In this document: in pieces, positions 6,204-13,703 of the stretch | Layout: each line of letters starts with the position of its first letter | Position numbering within the stretch: position 1 is the first letter of the stretch | From: a virus | Strand: one strand, 5' to 3' | IMG/VR virus record: IMGVR_UViG_3300006990_000067 | Coordinates: 1-39,925 of that record | Length of the DNA: 39,925 nucleotides | The notes under the pieces: generated by a model | Seen by the model: the letters and a program-made list of their open reading frames with translations, nothing else | Told to the model about the DNA's origin: nothing | The model's database searches: none | Made by a program: the position numbers and the translations under genes

Positions 6204-6232
6204 TTGACTTCTGCTTCCACATCACCTATAAT
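6204..6232 (+). promoter_or_regulatory. Strong sigma70-type promoter
   Basis: TTGACT (6204-6209) and TATAAT (6227-6232) are 17 bases apart. It shares TTGACTTCTGC with the 3549 promoter and the GAGAGAG leader string before the start codon. It drives the gene at 6269. Confidence 0.85.
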
Positions 6233-6268
6233 ATGTACTGTAACGTTGATTGAGAGAGAGAAAAAATT

Positions 6269-6637
6269 ATGGCTTACATGAATCAAGAACGCAAACGTCA
6301 ACTGGCCCCCGCCATCAAGTCTGTTCTTCAGAAGTACGGTGTCAAGGGTTCGATTGCAGTGCGAAATCATATGACTTTGGTTGTCAATCTGAAGTCTGGT
6401 AAAGTAGATTTCCAGAAAGACCATGTTGATGGTAAACTCCACTATCAGGTCAACCCGTATTGGTTTGAGGATCATTACGAGGGTGCGTCAAAATCGTTCC
6501 TCAAAGAACTTTTGGCTGCGATGCGTGGTGACATCTGGTATGACAAGTCTGATGCCATGATCGATTACTTTGACACTGCCTACTATATGGATATCAATAT
6601 CGGTCAGTGGAACAAAGAGTATGAGGTGTCTGCTTAA
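6269..6637 (+). CDS. Conserved phage/plasmid protein, unknown function
   Basis: A 122-residue protein of a type widespread in phages and mobile elements. It starts with a helical segment (ERKRQLAPAIKSVLQKYG), then a strand-rich part (GSIAVRNHMTLVVNLKSG), then the acidic aromatic tail with YDKSDAMIDYFDTAYYMDIN. The pattern resembles the large polyvalent protein-associated domains found next to early phage genes. Function is unknown. Its strong promoter implies high early expression. The stop overlaps the next start (TAATG). Confidence 0.78.
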   Translation: MAYMNQERKRQLAPAIKSVLQKYGVKGSIAVRNHMTLVVNLKSGKVDFQKDHVDGKLHYQVNPYWFEDHYEGASKSFLKELLAAMRGDIWYDKSDAMIDYFDTAYYMDINIGQWNKEYEVSA

Positions 6638-6798
6638 TGATTCGTTTCCTTCTTGGTTTATTATTTGTTTTGGGTGCGGTTGGTTCAGTTGAGACTGACC
6701 CTTCCGCTTCCCTGTTTTATTATTCTGTTGTCGCTGTGATGGGTTTGAGTCTGATGTACTGGCCCGTCTCCGATGGCACGTTTAAGGAGTATAAGTAG
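6637..6798 (+). CDS. Two-helix small membrane protein
   Basis: A 53-codon frame whose ATG overlaps the preceding TAA. Residues 2-18 form a first hydrophobic helix (a possible uncleaved signal), then VETDPS, then a second helix at about 25-43, ending SDGTFKEYK. Tight coupling to the gene before and a stop three bases before the next ATG indicate real translation. Small two-helix proteins of this form are common in T4-like marine phages; function unknown. Confidence 0.68.
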   Translation: MIRFLLGLLFVLGAVGSVETDPSASLFYYSVVAVMGLSLMYWPVSDGTFKEYK

Positions 6799-6800
6799 AT

Positions 6801-7055
6801 ATGAGAGATACTATCTGGTGGGATGCCGAGTCTTTCAATGGCAAAGGACATCGATCCGATTATGCCTCTGAAGAACCGAATCTCGGTCCAGAAAACAAAA
6901 TGCCAATTCCCTGCGGTGGATGTGAGAATGAATCTTATTGTGCCACCAATGCCACTGATTGTCAGGCCTTTCGTGAGTGGTCAGAAAAGGGTAAATATCA
7001 AGAAATTGATAACAAAGGTCGAGAAACTATTGGTCTGCGTCTAAAGGCCATATAA
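6801..7055 (+). CDS. Small cysteine-motif phage protein
   Basis: An 84-residue protein with a four-cysteine cluster C-x2-C-x5-C-x6-C (PCGGCENESYCATNATDC), likely to bind zinc or an iron-sulfur centre. The start is acidic and the end basic. Comparable small proteins (cluster followed by aFREW) occur in cyanophage genomes as far as I recall, with unknown function. It begins two bases after the previous stop, in the operon led by the 6204 promoter. Confidence 0.68.
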   Translation: MRDTIWWDAESFNGKGHRSDYASEEPNLGPENKMPIPCGGCENESYCATNATDCQAFREWSEKGKYQEIDNKGRETIGLRLKAI

Positions 7056-7065
7056 GGAGAAAGAT

Positions 7066-7428
7066 ATGAAATATCTTATCGCAGCCGCAATCGCGGTGTC
7101 ATTGTTTTCCGCTTCACAAGCAAGTGCTCTTGGTAAACGTGAAGAGGGTGTTCTAATCGGATTGGGTTCAGCTATGATCCTCAGCAAAGTATACCGCAAC
7201 GGTGGTAGTGGTGGATACAGTGGTGGATACGGCGGTTATGGCGGCACATATGGCGGCTACGGTTACGGTAACACCGACTTCCCCCGTTTCCGGTGTCGTG
7301 GTAACTCGGTAGACTGTGCTTATCAACGTGGCGTGTGGGAACGTGAACGAGAAGTCTGGTTGCAACAAAAAGATGATGCATACATGTGTGGACGATATCC
7401 CGAAAAGTGTGGAGGCGGTAGACGATGA
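7066..7428 (+). CDS. Exported glycine/tyrosine-rich protein
   Basis: This 120-residue protein has a signal peptide (residues 1-22, ending SASALG), a short hydrophobic segment, a Gly/Tyr-rich stretch at about 46-67 made of GGY repeats, and a C-terminal part with four cysteines (two pairs) that could form disulfides. AAGGAGAAAGAT is an excellent ribosome site. The design suggests a periplasmic or envelope protein. The Gly/Tyr stretch is low complexity and gives no function. Confidence 0.7.
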   Translation: MKYLIAAAIAVSLFSASQASALGKREEGVLIGLGSAMILSKVYRNGGSGGYSGGYGGYGGTYGGYGYGNTDFPRFRCRGNSVDCAYQRGVWEREREVWLQQKDDAYMCGRYPEKCGGGRR

Positions 7429-7628
7429 GTAACATGGGTCGATTAGTTTTTGAGTGTCAAACCATTGCAGAAGAGGCACACCTTGATGGTGACCTTAAAG
7501 AAATGGTTAAACAACAGTTTGCTGACCGGCCCGATCTCATTGATTTTGCCACTGAGACTGCCATAGAAATTTATGGTAAACTTGCTAGTGATCCGTCTGG
7601 ATCAATATACGAGGATATTCCGTTTTGA
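7425..7628 (+). CDS. Small acidic helical protein, unknown
   Basis: A 67-residue protein, start overlapping the previous stop (ATGA). It is acidic and predicted largely helical, with DLKEMVKQQFADRPDLIDFATE in its centre. No family is recognised. Its stop overlaps the TTG start of the next gene, so the three are translated together. Confidence 0.62.
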   Translation: MSNMGRLVFECQTIAEEAHLDGDLKEMVKQQFADRPDLIDFATETAIEIYGKLASDPSGSIYEDIPF

Positions 7629-8110
7629 ATATTTCAGTTGCTGTGACCGGCGGCAACCGTTTCCAAAAACACATTGTAAACCAAACGGTAAACTGGTGTA
7701 TGGGTCGGTTGTTGCCAAAGGTGAGACGCATCTATATTGAAGTTGGACTGAAGAACATTCCTGATGCAGATGGTTACTGTGAGAACATGGCGCAGTATGA
7801 ACGTGACTTTGTTGGTTCCTCGCCAAGATATTTTAGATTAGAAATTGATAAACGATTGCATTTTATTGAGATGGTTTCTACCATCATTCATGAGATGGTT
7901 CATGTGAAACAGTATGTCTTTCGTGAACTTCATGACCAACGATCAAACATCAAATGGAAGTCAAAGAAACTGCCAGTTGATATGGAGTACGATGACCAAC
8001 CTTGGGAGAAAGAGGCATTTCGATTGCAGGACAGACTGCTGTCGCCTCTCTTGACCGAGGTTGCGTTTTCAACCAATGTGAATGAACACGGTTTTGCAAA
8101 AACCCCTTGA
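7625..8110 (+). CDS. HExxH zinc-protease-like phage protein
   Basis: This 161-residue protein has a canonical H-E-M-V-H zinc site in the context TIIHEMVHVKQY, typical of metallopeptidases and SprT-like proteins. Downstream QPWEKEAFRLQ supplies a conserved Glu that may be the third ligand. It starts at TTG 7625, overlapping the preceding stop. Proteins with this HExxH-plus-PWEkEA arrangement are recurrent in marine phages, function unknown; a small intracellular protease is the likely inference. Confidence 0.7.
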   Translation: MNISVAVTGGNRFQKHIVNQTVNWCMGRLLPKVRRIYIEVGLKNIPDADGYCENMAQYERDFVGSSPRYFRLEIDKRLHFIEMVSTIIHEMVHVKQYVFRELHDQRSNIKWKSKKLPVDMEYDDQPWEKEAFRLQDRLLSPLLTEVAFSTNVNEHGFAKTP

Positions 8111-8136
8111 CAAGCTGTCTAGGATTTTAGTATTAT
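8107..8136 (+). promoter_or_regulatory. Sigma70-type promoter
   Basis: TTGACA (8107-8112) and TATTAT (8131-8136) are 18 bases apart. The leader to the next ATG is about 80 bases and ends with a small hairpin TTACC-TTAAC-GGTAA (8197-8211) immediately before the AAAGGAG ribosome site, which might modulate translation. Confidence 0.72.
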
Positions 8137-8222
8137 AAGTAGTATTGTGATGAAGCAATTTAACGTTGCCTCTCTCACAATTAAATTTAATTAAACTTAC
8201 CTTAACGGTAAAGGAGACTATT

Positions 8223-9383
8223 ATGAATGCTGTCCAGCTAGCTTTGGTCAATGACCACACTCAAACTGATCCCCAAGATTACCTCTTATCAATTGAAGAA
8301 ACCGTACCAGTACACGTTTCTACGTTTCTTGATGAATGGTTGCATAAAAACAGGCATATCAACCAAACACCAGAAGATATGCGTGTTGCCTATGGTTGGT
8401 CAACTTCTGGAATTGAACCAGAAACAAATTATACATGGAATGAGATTCTATCAAGGGCAGAACAAGACCCAGACAAACAATTTAGTTTACATGGATGCAC
8501 TATACCTATAAATTCTGTTTGGGTTTTTCCTAAATTTAATAGGTTGCCTGAACCTCTTCATTGCCAAAATAATTTGAATACCAATCCACTTGGGCCCGGA
8601 TTGTCTTATCAGGCTCTGAATTCCCCGCAGTTTTTCCTTGTCAAAATTAATGGAGAACTTGCATGTATGTCAGTGGCCGGCGGCCACCGCGCAGTCATGT
8701 CTGCAATGCAATTTGGATATGATGGGTTCATCCCAGGCGTCAATGTTATATATGTTGGTTCTGTTGAGTTGGAAGCTCCTATGCCCCTTGCTTCTGCTAC
8801 TCACCACCAAGATTGCAGTAAAAGAAACAATCAAGATGCCAAAGAAAGAATGGTATCTGGAGTTGAAGCAAACGATGAGAAATTGGTTGAAGGATTTCAG
8901 TGGTTGATGGCAAGAAAACTGTTTATTGATAAGTCAAAAATGTCACCTTCCGTTTTATCTGGTATGAGAGAAATCTCTTCTCATAATTCATTGCTTATAG
9001 CAAGAAAAAACGTTAAACAAGATAGTTCTTGGGACACGGTACTAGGGTGGTTTTTCGATGAAGTTCCCGATGGTCACAAAATTAATACCTCTAGTTTGGA
9101 AGCAGTAACTATCGTGTGGGATACTTTTGGGGATGTCATAAAATCCAAGTCAAAAAAAGTTCCACACCTCTTTGAACAATACGTCAGGGGACTACTGCGA
9201 TTCAGTGGGCAAGAACATTTCCGAGTTCATACTAAGAGCAAGAAGTACACCGCTCACCAGAATGCTTGGAAGATTGTTGACGACTTTAATGTATGGTGTA
9301 AGAATTCGCAGGGATTCAAACAGAACATCATCACTAAGAGAGAAATCGCACCTACTGATTTCTTGGAATTCCTCTCTGATTAA
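8223..9383 (+). CDS. ParB-like-domain phage protein, tentative
   Basis: This 386-residue soluble protein starts at the ATG with AAAGGAG seven bases upstream; an in-frame upstream ATG at 8166 lacks a ribosome site. The centre has AGGHRAVMSAMQFGYDG, resembling the ParB/sulfiredoxin-fold 'GHRR' motif used for nucleic-acid binding or nicking. The rest has no motif I recognise, and there is a short Lys-rich region near 300. It has its own promoter and a structured leader. A DNA- or nucleotide-associated role is possible, at low certainty. It ends at the tail-to-tail junction with the late minus operon. Confidence 0.6.
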   Translation: MNAVQLALVNDHTQTDPQDYLLSIEETVPVHVSTFLDEWLHKNRHINQTPEDMRVAYGWSTSGIEPETNYTWNEILSRAEQDPDKQFSLHGCTIPINSVWVFPKFNRLPEPLHCQNNLNTNPLGPGLSYQALNSPQFFLVKINGELACMSVAGGHRAVMSAMQFGYDGFIPGVNVIYVGSVELEAPMPLASATHHQDCSKRNNQDAKERMVSGVEANDEKLVEGFQWLMARKLFIDKSKMSPSVLSGMREISSHNSLLIARKNVKQDSSWDTVLGWFFDEVPDGHKINTSSLEAVTIVWDTFGDVIKSKSKKVPHLFEQYVRGLLRFSGQEHFRVHTKSKKYTAHQNAWKIVDDFNVWCKNSQGFKQNIITKREIAPTDFLEFLSD

Positions 9384-9403
9384 AAAAAAGGGGCGAAAGC
9401 CCC
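9382..9403 (-). terminator. Intrinsic terminator of the minus-strand operon
   Basis: On the minus strand GGGGC-TTTC-GCCCC is followed by eight T residues, a textbook intrinsic terminator. It lies about 230 bases beyond the last minus gene (stop at 9637). On the plus strand the hairpin is preceded by A residues and not followed by T, so it mainly stops leftward transcripts. Confidence 0.85.
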
Positions 9404-9434
9404 TTGACATAAACTCAGTTTTTTGTTAAACTTG

Positions 9435-9442
9435 TATAAATA
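9435..9442 (+). promoter_or_regulatory. T4-type late promoter octamer, facing the minus operon
   Basis: An exact TATAAATA lies on the plus strand in the gap between converging transcription units. A transcript from here would run antisense to the 3' part of the minus operon. There is no obvious gene behind it other than very short frames. Confidence 0.4.
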
Positions 9443-9636
9443 AATGACACAAACGGTTGCGGTCCCGAGCAAGACCCCACCCAGACCCACCTTAAACTGC
9501 TCCGTCCATGATGACGTTAAACGTAGGCCGCCCTGAGTATAGGCGTAAGGTAGAACAGACCGTAGAAAAACTGCTCCCTCCCAGCTATCGGGAGCGAGGA
9601 ACCTGAGCATCGTTCCATTAAACTGCTCACTTTTCT
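9443..9636. other. Non-coding interval with short repeats and hairpins
   Basis: TTAAACTGCTC occurs at 9492-9502 and 9618-9628, with a degenerate copy (AAAAACTGCTC) at 9567-9577. GCTCCC (9573-9578) pairs with GGGAGC (9590-9595), and a GGAAC/GTTCC pair follows. A 32-codon frame (9508-9606, encoding a basic peptide ending SYRERGT) exists but has no ribosome site. The interval may be a small RNA or the operon's untranslated tail. Confidence 0.35.
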
Positions 9637-10698
9637 TTAGTCACTATACTTCACAAACACACTACTGTTATCCGTTGCGGATGATGCGTAGGAATATATT
9701 TTACTTGCCACTTTGTTTTTCTTGGGTGAAGAGAGGACCGCATGGGCAAAGTAAACACTGAGGTATTTTGACATCCACCATGTAGGATCGGCGGCCGCCA
9801 GACCTTTTGTCTTCATCATAACTTCTTTTTGACTTTCTCTTGATTGAGGAGCAAGAACCTTATACATTTGTGCAAATTTTCTGAGGACCGCATCGGTAGG
9901 TTTGATCTTTGGGTTGAACTGGCTTGGTTTGTTCAATGCAATACCAGCACTCTGTACCTGTTCTATCAGGACACCGCCACCAATTTTGCCACCCGCGGCA
10001 GACTTGCCTTTGATTTCTCCCTGCCATGAAGATGTGTCTGGTCTAGAAGAAAAGTTTCTCAACTGGATGTTGTAGTCATTTCCTCCAGACGTTACAGTGA
10101 GATAGACATCTTTTGATGCAGTAACGTCTGTCATAGGTCTGACTGCTTTAAACTTTGCAGTTATTTTACTGCCACCATCGTTGAATACTTTTGTTTTGAC
10201 CTGACCCCTCGGAACCTTTTTCAGTGAGATGCCAATCAAGTTTTTATCATTGTATTGGTCTAGCATAAAATCATTGAGTTCTTGCAGACTCTTACAATTA
10301 TTTTTTTGCACATATCCGCTCTTGATTGCCCAGATGTCTGCTGGATTCCATTTGTCATCCTGCTTCATTCCACTGCCTGCCTTGTACTTTCTCCACTCTC
10401 GGTAGATGCCCTCTACCTTGCCAAGACCCCTATGAAAAGTGTATCCACTTCTGATTTGGTAGTCTCTGAAGAATTGGTTTGCAGTTTCAACGATGCTGTA
10501 ACTATATCCCTCATCACCCTTGAATTGTTCCATGCAATCTTTTAGCGGCCTGTCACACTTTGCATTTCTTGTATTTGACGCATTGATTTCAAAAAGACTT
10601 TCAAGGTCTCTTCCCTTGGCTTGTCTGGCCGCACAAGCGTAAGCCTGCAAACACTCATAGAGTGCGGTTACTTCTGACCCTGCACCAGACTGCGGCAT
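9637..10698 (-). CDS. Phage protein with possible PD-(D/E)XK-like core
   Basis: A 353-residue protein, last of the minus operon. Two segments stand out: NPADIWAIKSGY (about residues 119-130) and, about 37 residues later, LIGISLKKV. An Asp followed at a distance by a strand ending in a Lys pair resembles the PD-(D/E)XK nuclease core, but it could also be a structural protein. The N-terminal part has five cysteines and the C-terminal part is basic. Coupled to the preceding gene by TAATG, so it is expressed with the late operon. Function not proven. Confidence 0.65.
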   Translation of the reverse strand: MPQSGAGSEVTALYECLQAYACAARQAKGRDLESLFEINASNTRNAKCDRPLKDCMEQFKGDEGYSYSIVETANQFFRDYQIRSGYTFHRGLGKVEGIYREWRKYKAGSGMKQDDKWNPADIWAIKSGYVQKNNCKSLQELNDFMLDQYNDKNLIGISLKKVPRGQVKTKVFNDGGSKITAKFKAVRPMTDVTASKDVYLTVTSGGNDYNIQLRNFSSRPDTSSWQGEIKGKSAAGGKIGGGVLIEQVQSAGIALNKPSQFNPKIKPTDAVLRKFAQMYKVLAPQSRESQKEVMMKTKGLAAADPTWWMSKYLSVYFAHAVLSSPKKNKVASKIYSYASSATDNSSVFVKYSD

Positions 10699-10886
10699 TA
10701 CTCCTCCACTATTCCGTAAATTTCTTTGCGGAAGTCTGCATCCTTTCCAAACACGGATGCTGCTTGTTCTCTCATCTTTCTCAACACGATGGGTGAACTT
10801 GGTTTACGTTTCTCTCTGTAAGAACCATGAGAGCTCTTCTTTGCAGATTTTCTCACCTTCAAACTGTTTCTCATTGTCTTTGCCAT
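10698..10886 (-). CDS. Small very basic protein, unknown
   Basis: A 62-residue protein with a strongly basic first half (Lys/Arg/Ser, including KVRKSAKKSS) and a more balanced C-terminus. It would bind nucleic acid or acidic partners. Its stop overlaps the next start (TAATG), and AGGAC lies before its own ATG, so it is part of the late minus operon. No family recognised. Confidence 0.66.
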   Translation of the reverse strand: MAKTMRNSLKVRKSAKKSSHGSYREKRKPSSPIVLRKMREQAASVFGKDADFRKEIYGIVEE

Positions 10887-10887
10887 G

Positions 10888-11376
10888 TTATTGTCCTGCT
10901 AATGGATTCTCCAAGGCTTCTTGAATTTGGTCTTGGATAGATTTTCTTATTTCGCTGAGTTCCTTGGAAGTACCTTTTTCCAATTCATACAGCCTCTTGT
11001 CGGTATCTCTAACGTCTGAGAACAGACCTTGTAGATCACCATCTATCCTATTTATACTTTCGCGCATAACTTCGGTGGTTGTGCTAAGTGCCTCGGTCTT
11101 TGCACCAATCTCTTGTGTCAACGCCTCAATGGTTGTGCGTTGTGCAAGAATTGTTGTGTTCTGCGAGTTTACACTTTCTTCCAAAACGGCAAGTGTCTTA
11201 TTAATATCCGACAGATCAGGAGCAACATACTCTTGTATCTGTTCTTTCATATCCGTGTAATCCTTGTAAACTTCAAACCCTCCATAAAGTACACCAACGG
11301 CGGTTGACAATGCCATGCCCACTGCAAGCATCTTACCACCCTTAAAAGTGATTCCGCCTATTTCTATTTCTGCCAT
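10888..11376 (-). CDS. Membrane-anchored coiled-coil protein
   Basis: A 162-residue protein with a short start (IEIGGITFKGG), one transmembrane helix (about residues 15-36, rich in Ala, Val, Gly), then a long heptad-patterned coiled coil from about residue 48 to the end, rich in Ser, Thr, Glu and Leu. The layout resembles spanin-like or envelope-spanning phage proteins and similar marine-phage proteins of unknown role. TTAGGAGTC is a strong ribosome site, and the start overlaps the preceding stop by one base. Confidence 0.74.
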   Translation of the reverse strand: MAEIEIGGITFKGGKMLAVGMALSTAVGVLYGGFEVYKDYTDMKEQIQEYVAPDLSDINKTLAVLEESVNSQNTTILAQRTTIEALTQEIGAKTEALSTTTEVMRESINRIDGDLQGLFSDVRDTDKRLYELEKGTSKELSEIRKSIQDQIQEALENPLAGQ

Positions 11377-13703
11377 TAGTATTGACTCCTAATTAGTTCT
11401 TGCATTTTTCCGTGGTTTTCTGAAAACATATTATAATGCGATTTTGCGTTGTCATCCAACCCAACACCACCATAAACTTGTTCTTGTGAATAGATATCCT
11501 GTACATATGATGTTGTTGTATCGTAGTATACAGTCAAGTCAGTAGCTTTTGCAATACTTTGTAACGCTGCACCCTGTCCAACAGCAGCTGCGTTAGAGTT
11601 TTCCATGTTTCTTTGTTTGACTTTATCTGCGATTCTCTCTGCCAAAGATTGTTCTTCTACCGGAACGATCATTTCAACCACTCCATTCGGTCCTTGTATG
11701 GGTACTATAGCAAAACCGATGGGAGCAGAGTCCCCCAAAGCCAAATTTTGTTCCACATTCTGTACATCTGACTCGGTTTGTTCATTTTGTGAAACACTTT
11801 CTGCATCATTTGATGCGTTTGTAGTCATTTGCACGAGATTTTGAGTTTCAATACCGTAAAATCCGCTCACACTTTCGCTTTCTGACCCACTTGATTGCAA
11901 TTTTTGCACATTTTGCGAGTTTTGTACAGCACTTGATGTGTTTTTAGTCTCTTTTTCTTCATTTTTTGTTTTTGTGAGACCCATGCTGTCGCCGCTTACT
12001 GAATTTGATGCACTTGCCGCCCCAGATGATTGATTTTCTGACCTCAAATTTTGTACTAGGGCCGCAGTTTGCGCCAAAACCAACGATTTTACGTCAACTC
12101 TTGGTGTCGCAACTATTTTTTCAGTCACTGGCACTAACTCAACTGTGTCCAATTCGATTTCTTCTTCCAAAACCAATTCTTCGACCACTTCAACTATTTC
12201 TTTTTCTTTTATGACTTCGATTTCTTCTTCAATTGGTTCGGGTTCTTCAAAGAAAACAGATTCTTCAAGTACTTGCATTTCGTCTACGGTGCCATCACTT
12301 GATACAAGCTCTTCGACAAACATTTTTTCGTCTTTGTCAACGAAAGTTTCTTGTTCAATCGGATCATATGGTTCTTCATAGAATTCTTCTGTGTAACCAC
12401 TTTCGTCAAATTCCTTTTCTTCCTCGTAAAAGAACTCTTCTTCTTTCTGGTTTCCAAACGCATCGGTATTGCTACCGTCATCAGAACCATCATCCGTTCC
12501 GTCGAAATCATCTTGAAAATCATCTACCGGATCGTCAAAGATTGTTTTATCAACATATCCTTTGCACATCTTATCATATTGAGGATTCATGGTACACTGA
12601 TATTCAAAATACGCTTCGTCATATCCGGTACATCCAGAATCGTATAGGGCATCAAGTTCACACTGTTGACTATAGTATGCCTCTGCATAGCCAGGACACC
12701 CAGAATCGTAAAGTGCGTCCAAACCACATTGCTGATCGTAGTATGCCTGTGCATAGCCCGGACATCCAGAGTCATAGAGAGCATCGAGCCCGCATTGTTG
12801 GTCATAGTATGCTTCCGCGTAGCCTGGACAACCAGTATCATAGAGTGGATCAAATCCGCATTGCTGATCGTAATATGCTTGTTGGTAGCCCGGACACTGG
12901 GTATCATAGAATGGATCGGCGTCACACTGTTGGGTGAAGTATGCATCATCATAGCCCGGACAAGATGGGTCGTTCAACGGGTTACTACAGTCAATAGAAG
13001 AGTAACCACCATCTTGCCCCCACCACGCATATCCATAATTTGTTTCTGCATCTGTGAAGTTGGTGACATGTGACGTTTGCATACCACCTTCTTGTGCAGT
13101 TTTATAAAACAGTTCGTTTACTTCATCGTAAACATTTCCAGTTTGACTTGTGGTGTCTCCAGTGAAACCGATCCAAACATCGTGTTGTGTTACACTCACA
13201 TCTGCGTATTGAAAGTCAAATGACCCGTCTGCCCACAATTGCACTCCAAAGGTGTTTACATTGTTTGTACCGTATTCAAGAACATTGCGCCACTCAAACC
13301 ATGTGCCACCAGTACCCGTTTCATAAAAGTAACCAGAGTCTGCTATGTTAGTCGAATGTGTGAAGTCACTCCACATAGGAGCAATCATAAAGGATAGATT
13401 ACTTTTTCCTTGTGGGGGTCCACCACTATATCCCCACCCACAAGTGTTACACCAACTCTGATTGGTGTTTGGGTTTCCATATCCTTTTGTTGGGTCATAC
13501 AAGATGATGAATCCATTACTAGACATCCACGCATCCGTAAACACCCCACCGTAGTAGGGAAAGTTGTGACCCAAGTTGATGTGAACGGTGCTGTCATCGG
13601 CACCGTACATTACTTGCGTTTCTGCTCCGGTGTCATGAGCCCAACCCCAGAGAAACAGACATACAAGACTACTCGCAAATAGTTTCTTGAGGATATCTTT
13701 CAC
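11376..13703 (-). CDS. Large exported repeat protein with NIDO-like domain
   Basis: This 775-residue late protein starts at GTG 13703, after AAGGACG, where a signal peptide begins (about residues 1-28, hydrophobic SLVCLFLWGWA). Domains in order: a NIDO-like beta domain (about 30-210, with SSNGFIILYDP, APMWSDFTH and NTFGVQLWADG); seven tandem units of about 22 residues with two cysteines each (consensus CGLDALYDSGCPGYAEAYY); a very acidic Glu/Asp-rich stretch; a Ser/Asn/Gln-rich linker; and a C-terminal helical region. Secreted NIDO-repeat proteins often act in adhesion or particle surfaces. The signal peptide is odd for a virion protein and suggests export to the host envelope. The last base of its stop is the first base of the next start. 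Confidence 0.8.
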   Translation of the reverse strand: MKDILKKLFASSLVCLFLWGWAHDTGAETQVMYGADDSTVHINLGHNFPYYGGVFTDAWMSSNGFIILYDPTKGYGNPNTNQSWCNTCGWGYSGGPPQGKSNLSFMIAPMWSDFTHSTNIADSGYFYETGTGGTWFEWRNVLEYGTNNVNTFGVQLWADGSFDFQYADVSVTQHDVWIGFTGDTTSQTGNVYDEVNELFYKTAQEGGMQTSHVTNFTDAETNYGYAWWGQDGGYSSIDCSNPLNDPSCPGYDDAYFTQQCDADPFYDTQCPGYQQAYYDQQCGFDPLYDTGCPGYAEAYYDQQCGLDALYDSGCPGYAQAYYDQQCGLDALYDSGCPGYAEAYYSQQCELDALYDSGCTGYDEAYFEYQCTMNPQYDKMCKGYVDKTIFDDPVDDFQDDFDGTDDGSDDGSNTDAFGNQKEEEFFYEEEKEFDESGYTEEFYEEPYDPIEQETFVDKDEKMFVEELVSSDGTVDEMQVLEESVFFEEPEPIEEEIEVIKEKEIVEVVEELVLEEEIELDTVELVPVTEKIVATPRVDVKSLVLAQTAALVQNLRSENQSSGAASASNSVSGDSMGLTKTKNEEKETKNTSSAVQNSQNVQKLQSSGSESESVSGFYGIETQNLVQMTTNASNDAESVSQNEQTESDVQNVEQNLALGDSAPIGFAIVPIQGPNGVVEMIVPVEEQSLAERIADKVKQRNMENSNAAAVGQGAALQSIAKATDLTVYYDTTTSYVQDIYSQEQVYGGVGLDDNAKSHYNMFSENHGKMQELIRSQY
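12565..12989 (-). repeat. Seven-unit, 66-base in-frame tandem repeat
   Basis: Seven near-identical units of 66 bases (the first one codon short) encode the 22-residue two-cysteine repeat of the large exported protein. The central units are almost identical at DNA level while outer ones diverge, the usual sign of expansion and contraction by recombination. The cysteines lie 10 residues apart within a unit and 12 between units. Confidence 0.85.

Noticed and set aside
12233-12937. Plus-strand 234-residue frame opposite the large exported protein
   Set aside because: It mirrors the repeat and acidic tracts of the minus-strand gene, lacks a ribosome site, and has a composition typical of antisense frames.
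12565-12989. CRISPR-like array from the 66-base repeats
   Set aside because: The repeats are contiguous, in frame, and vary as protein repeats do; there are no unique spacers between constant repeats.
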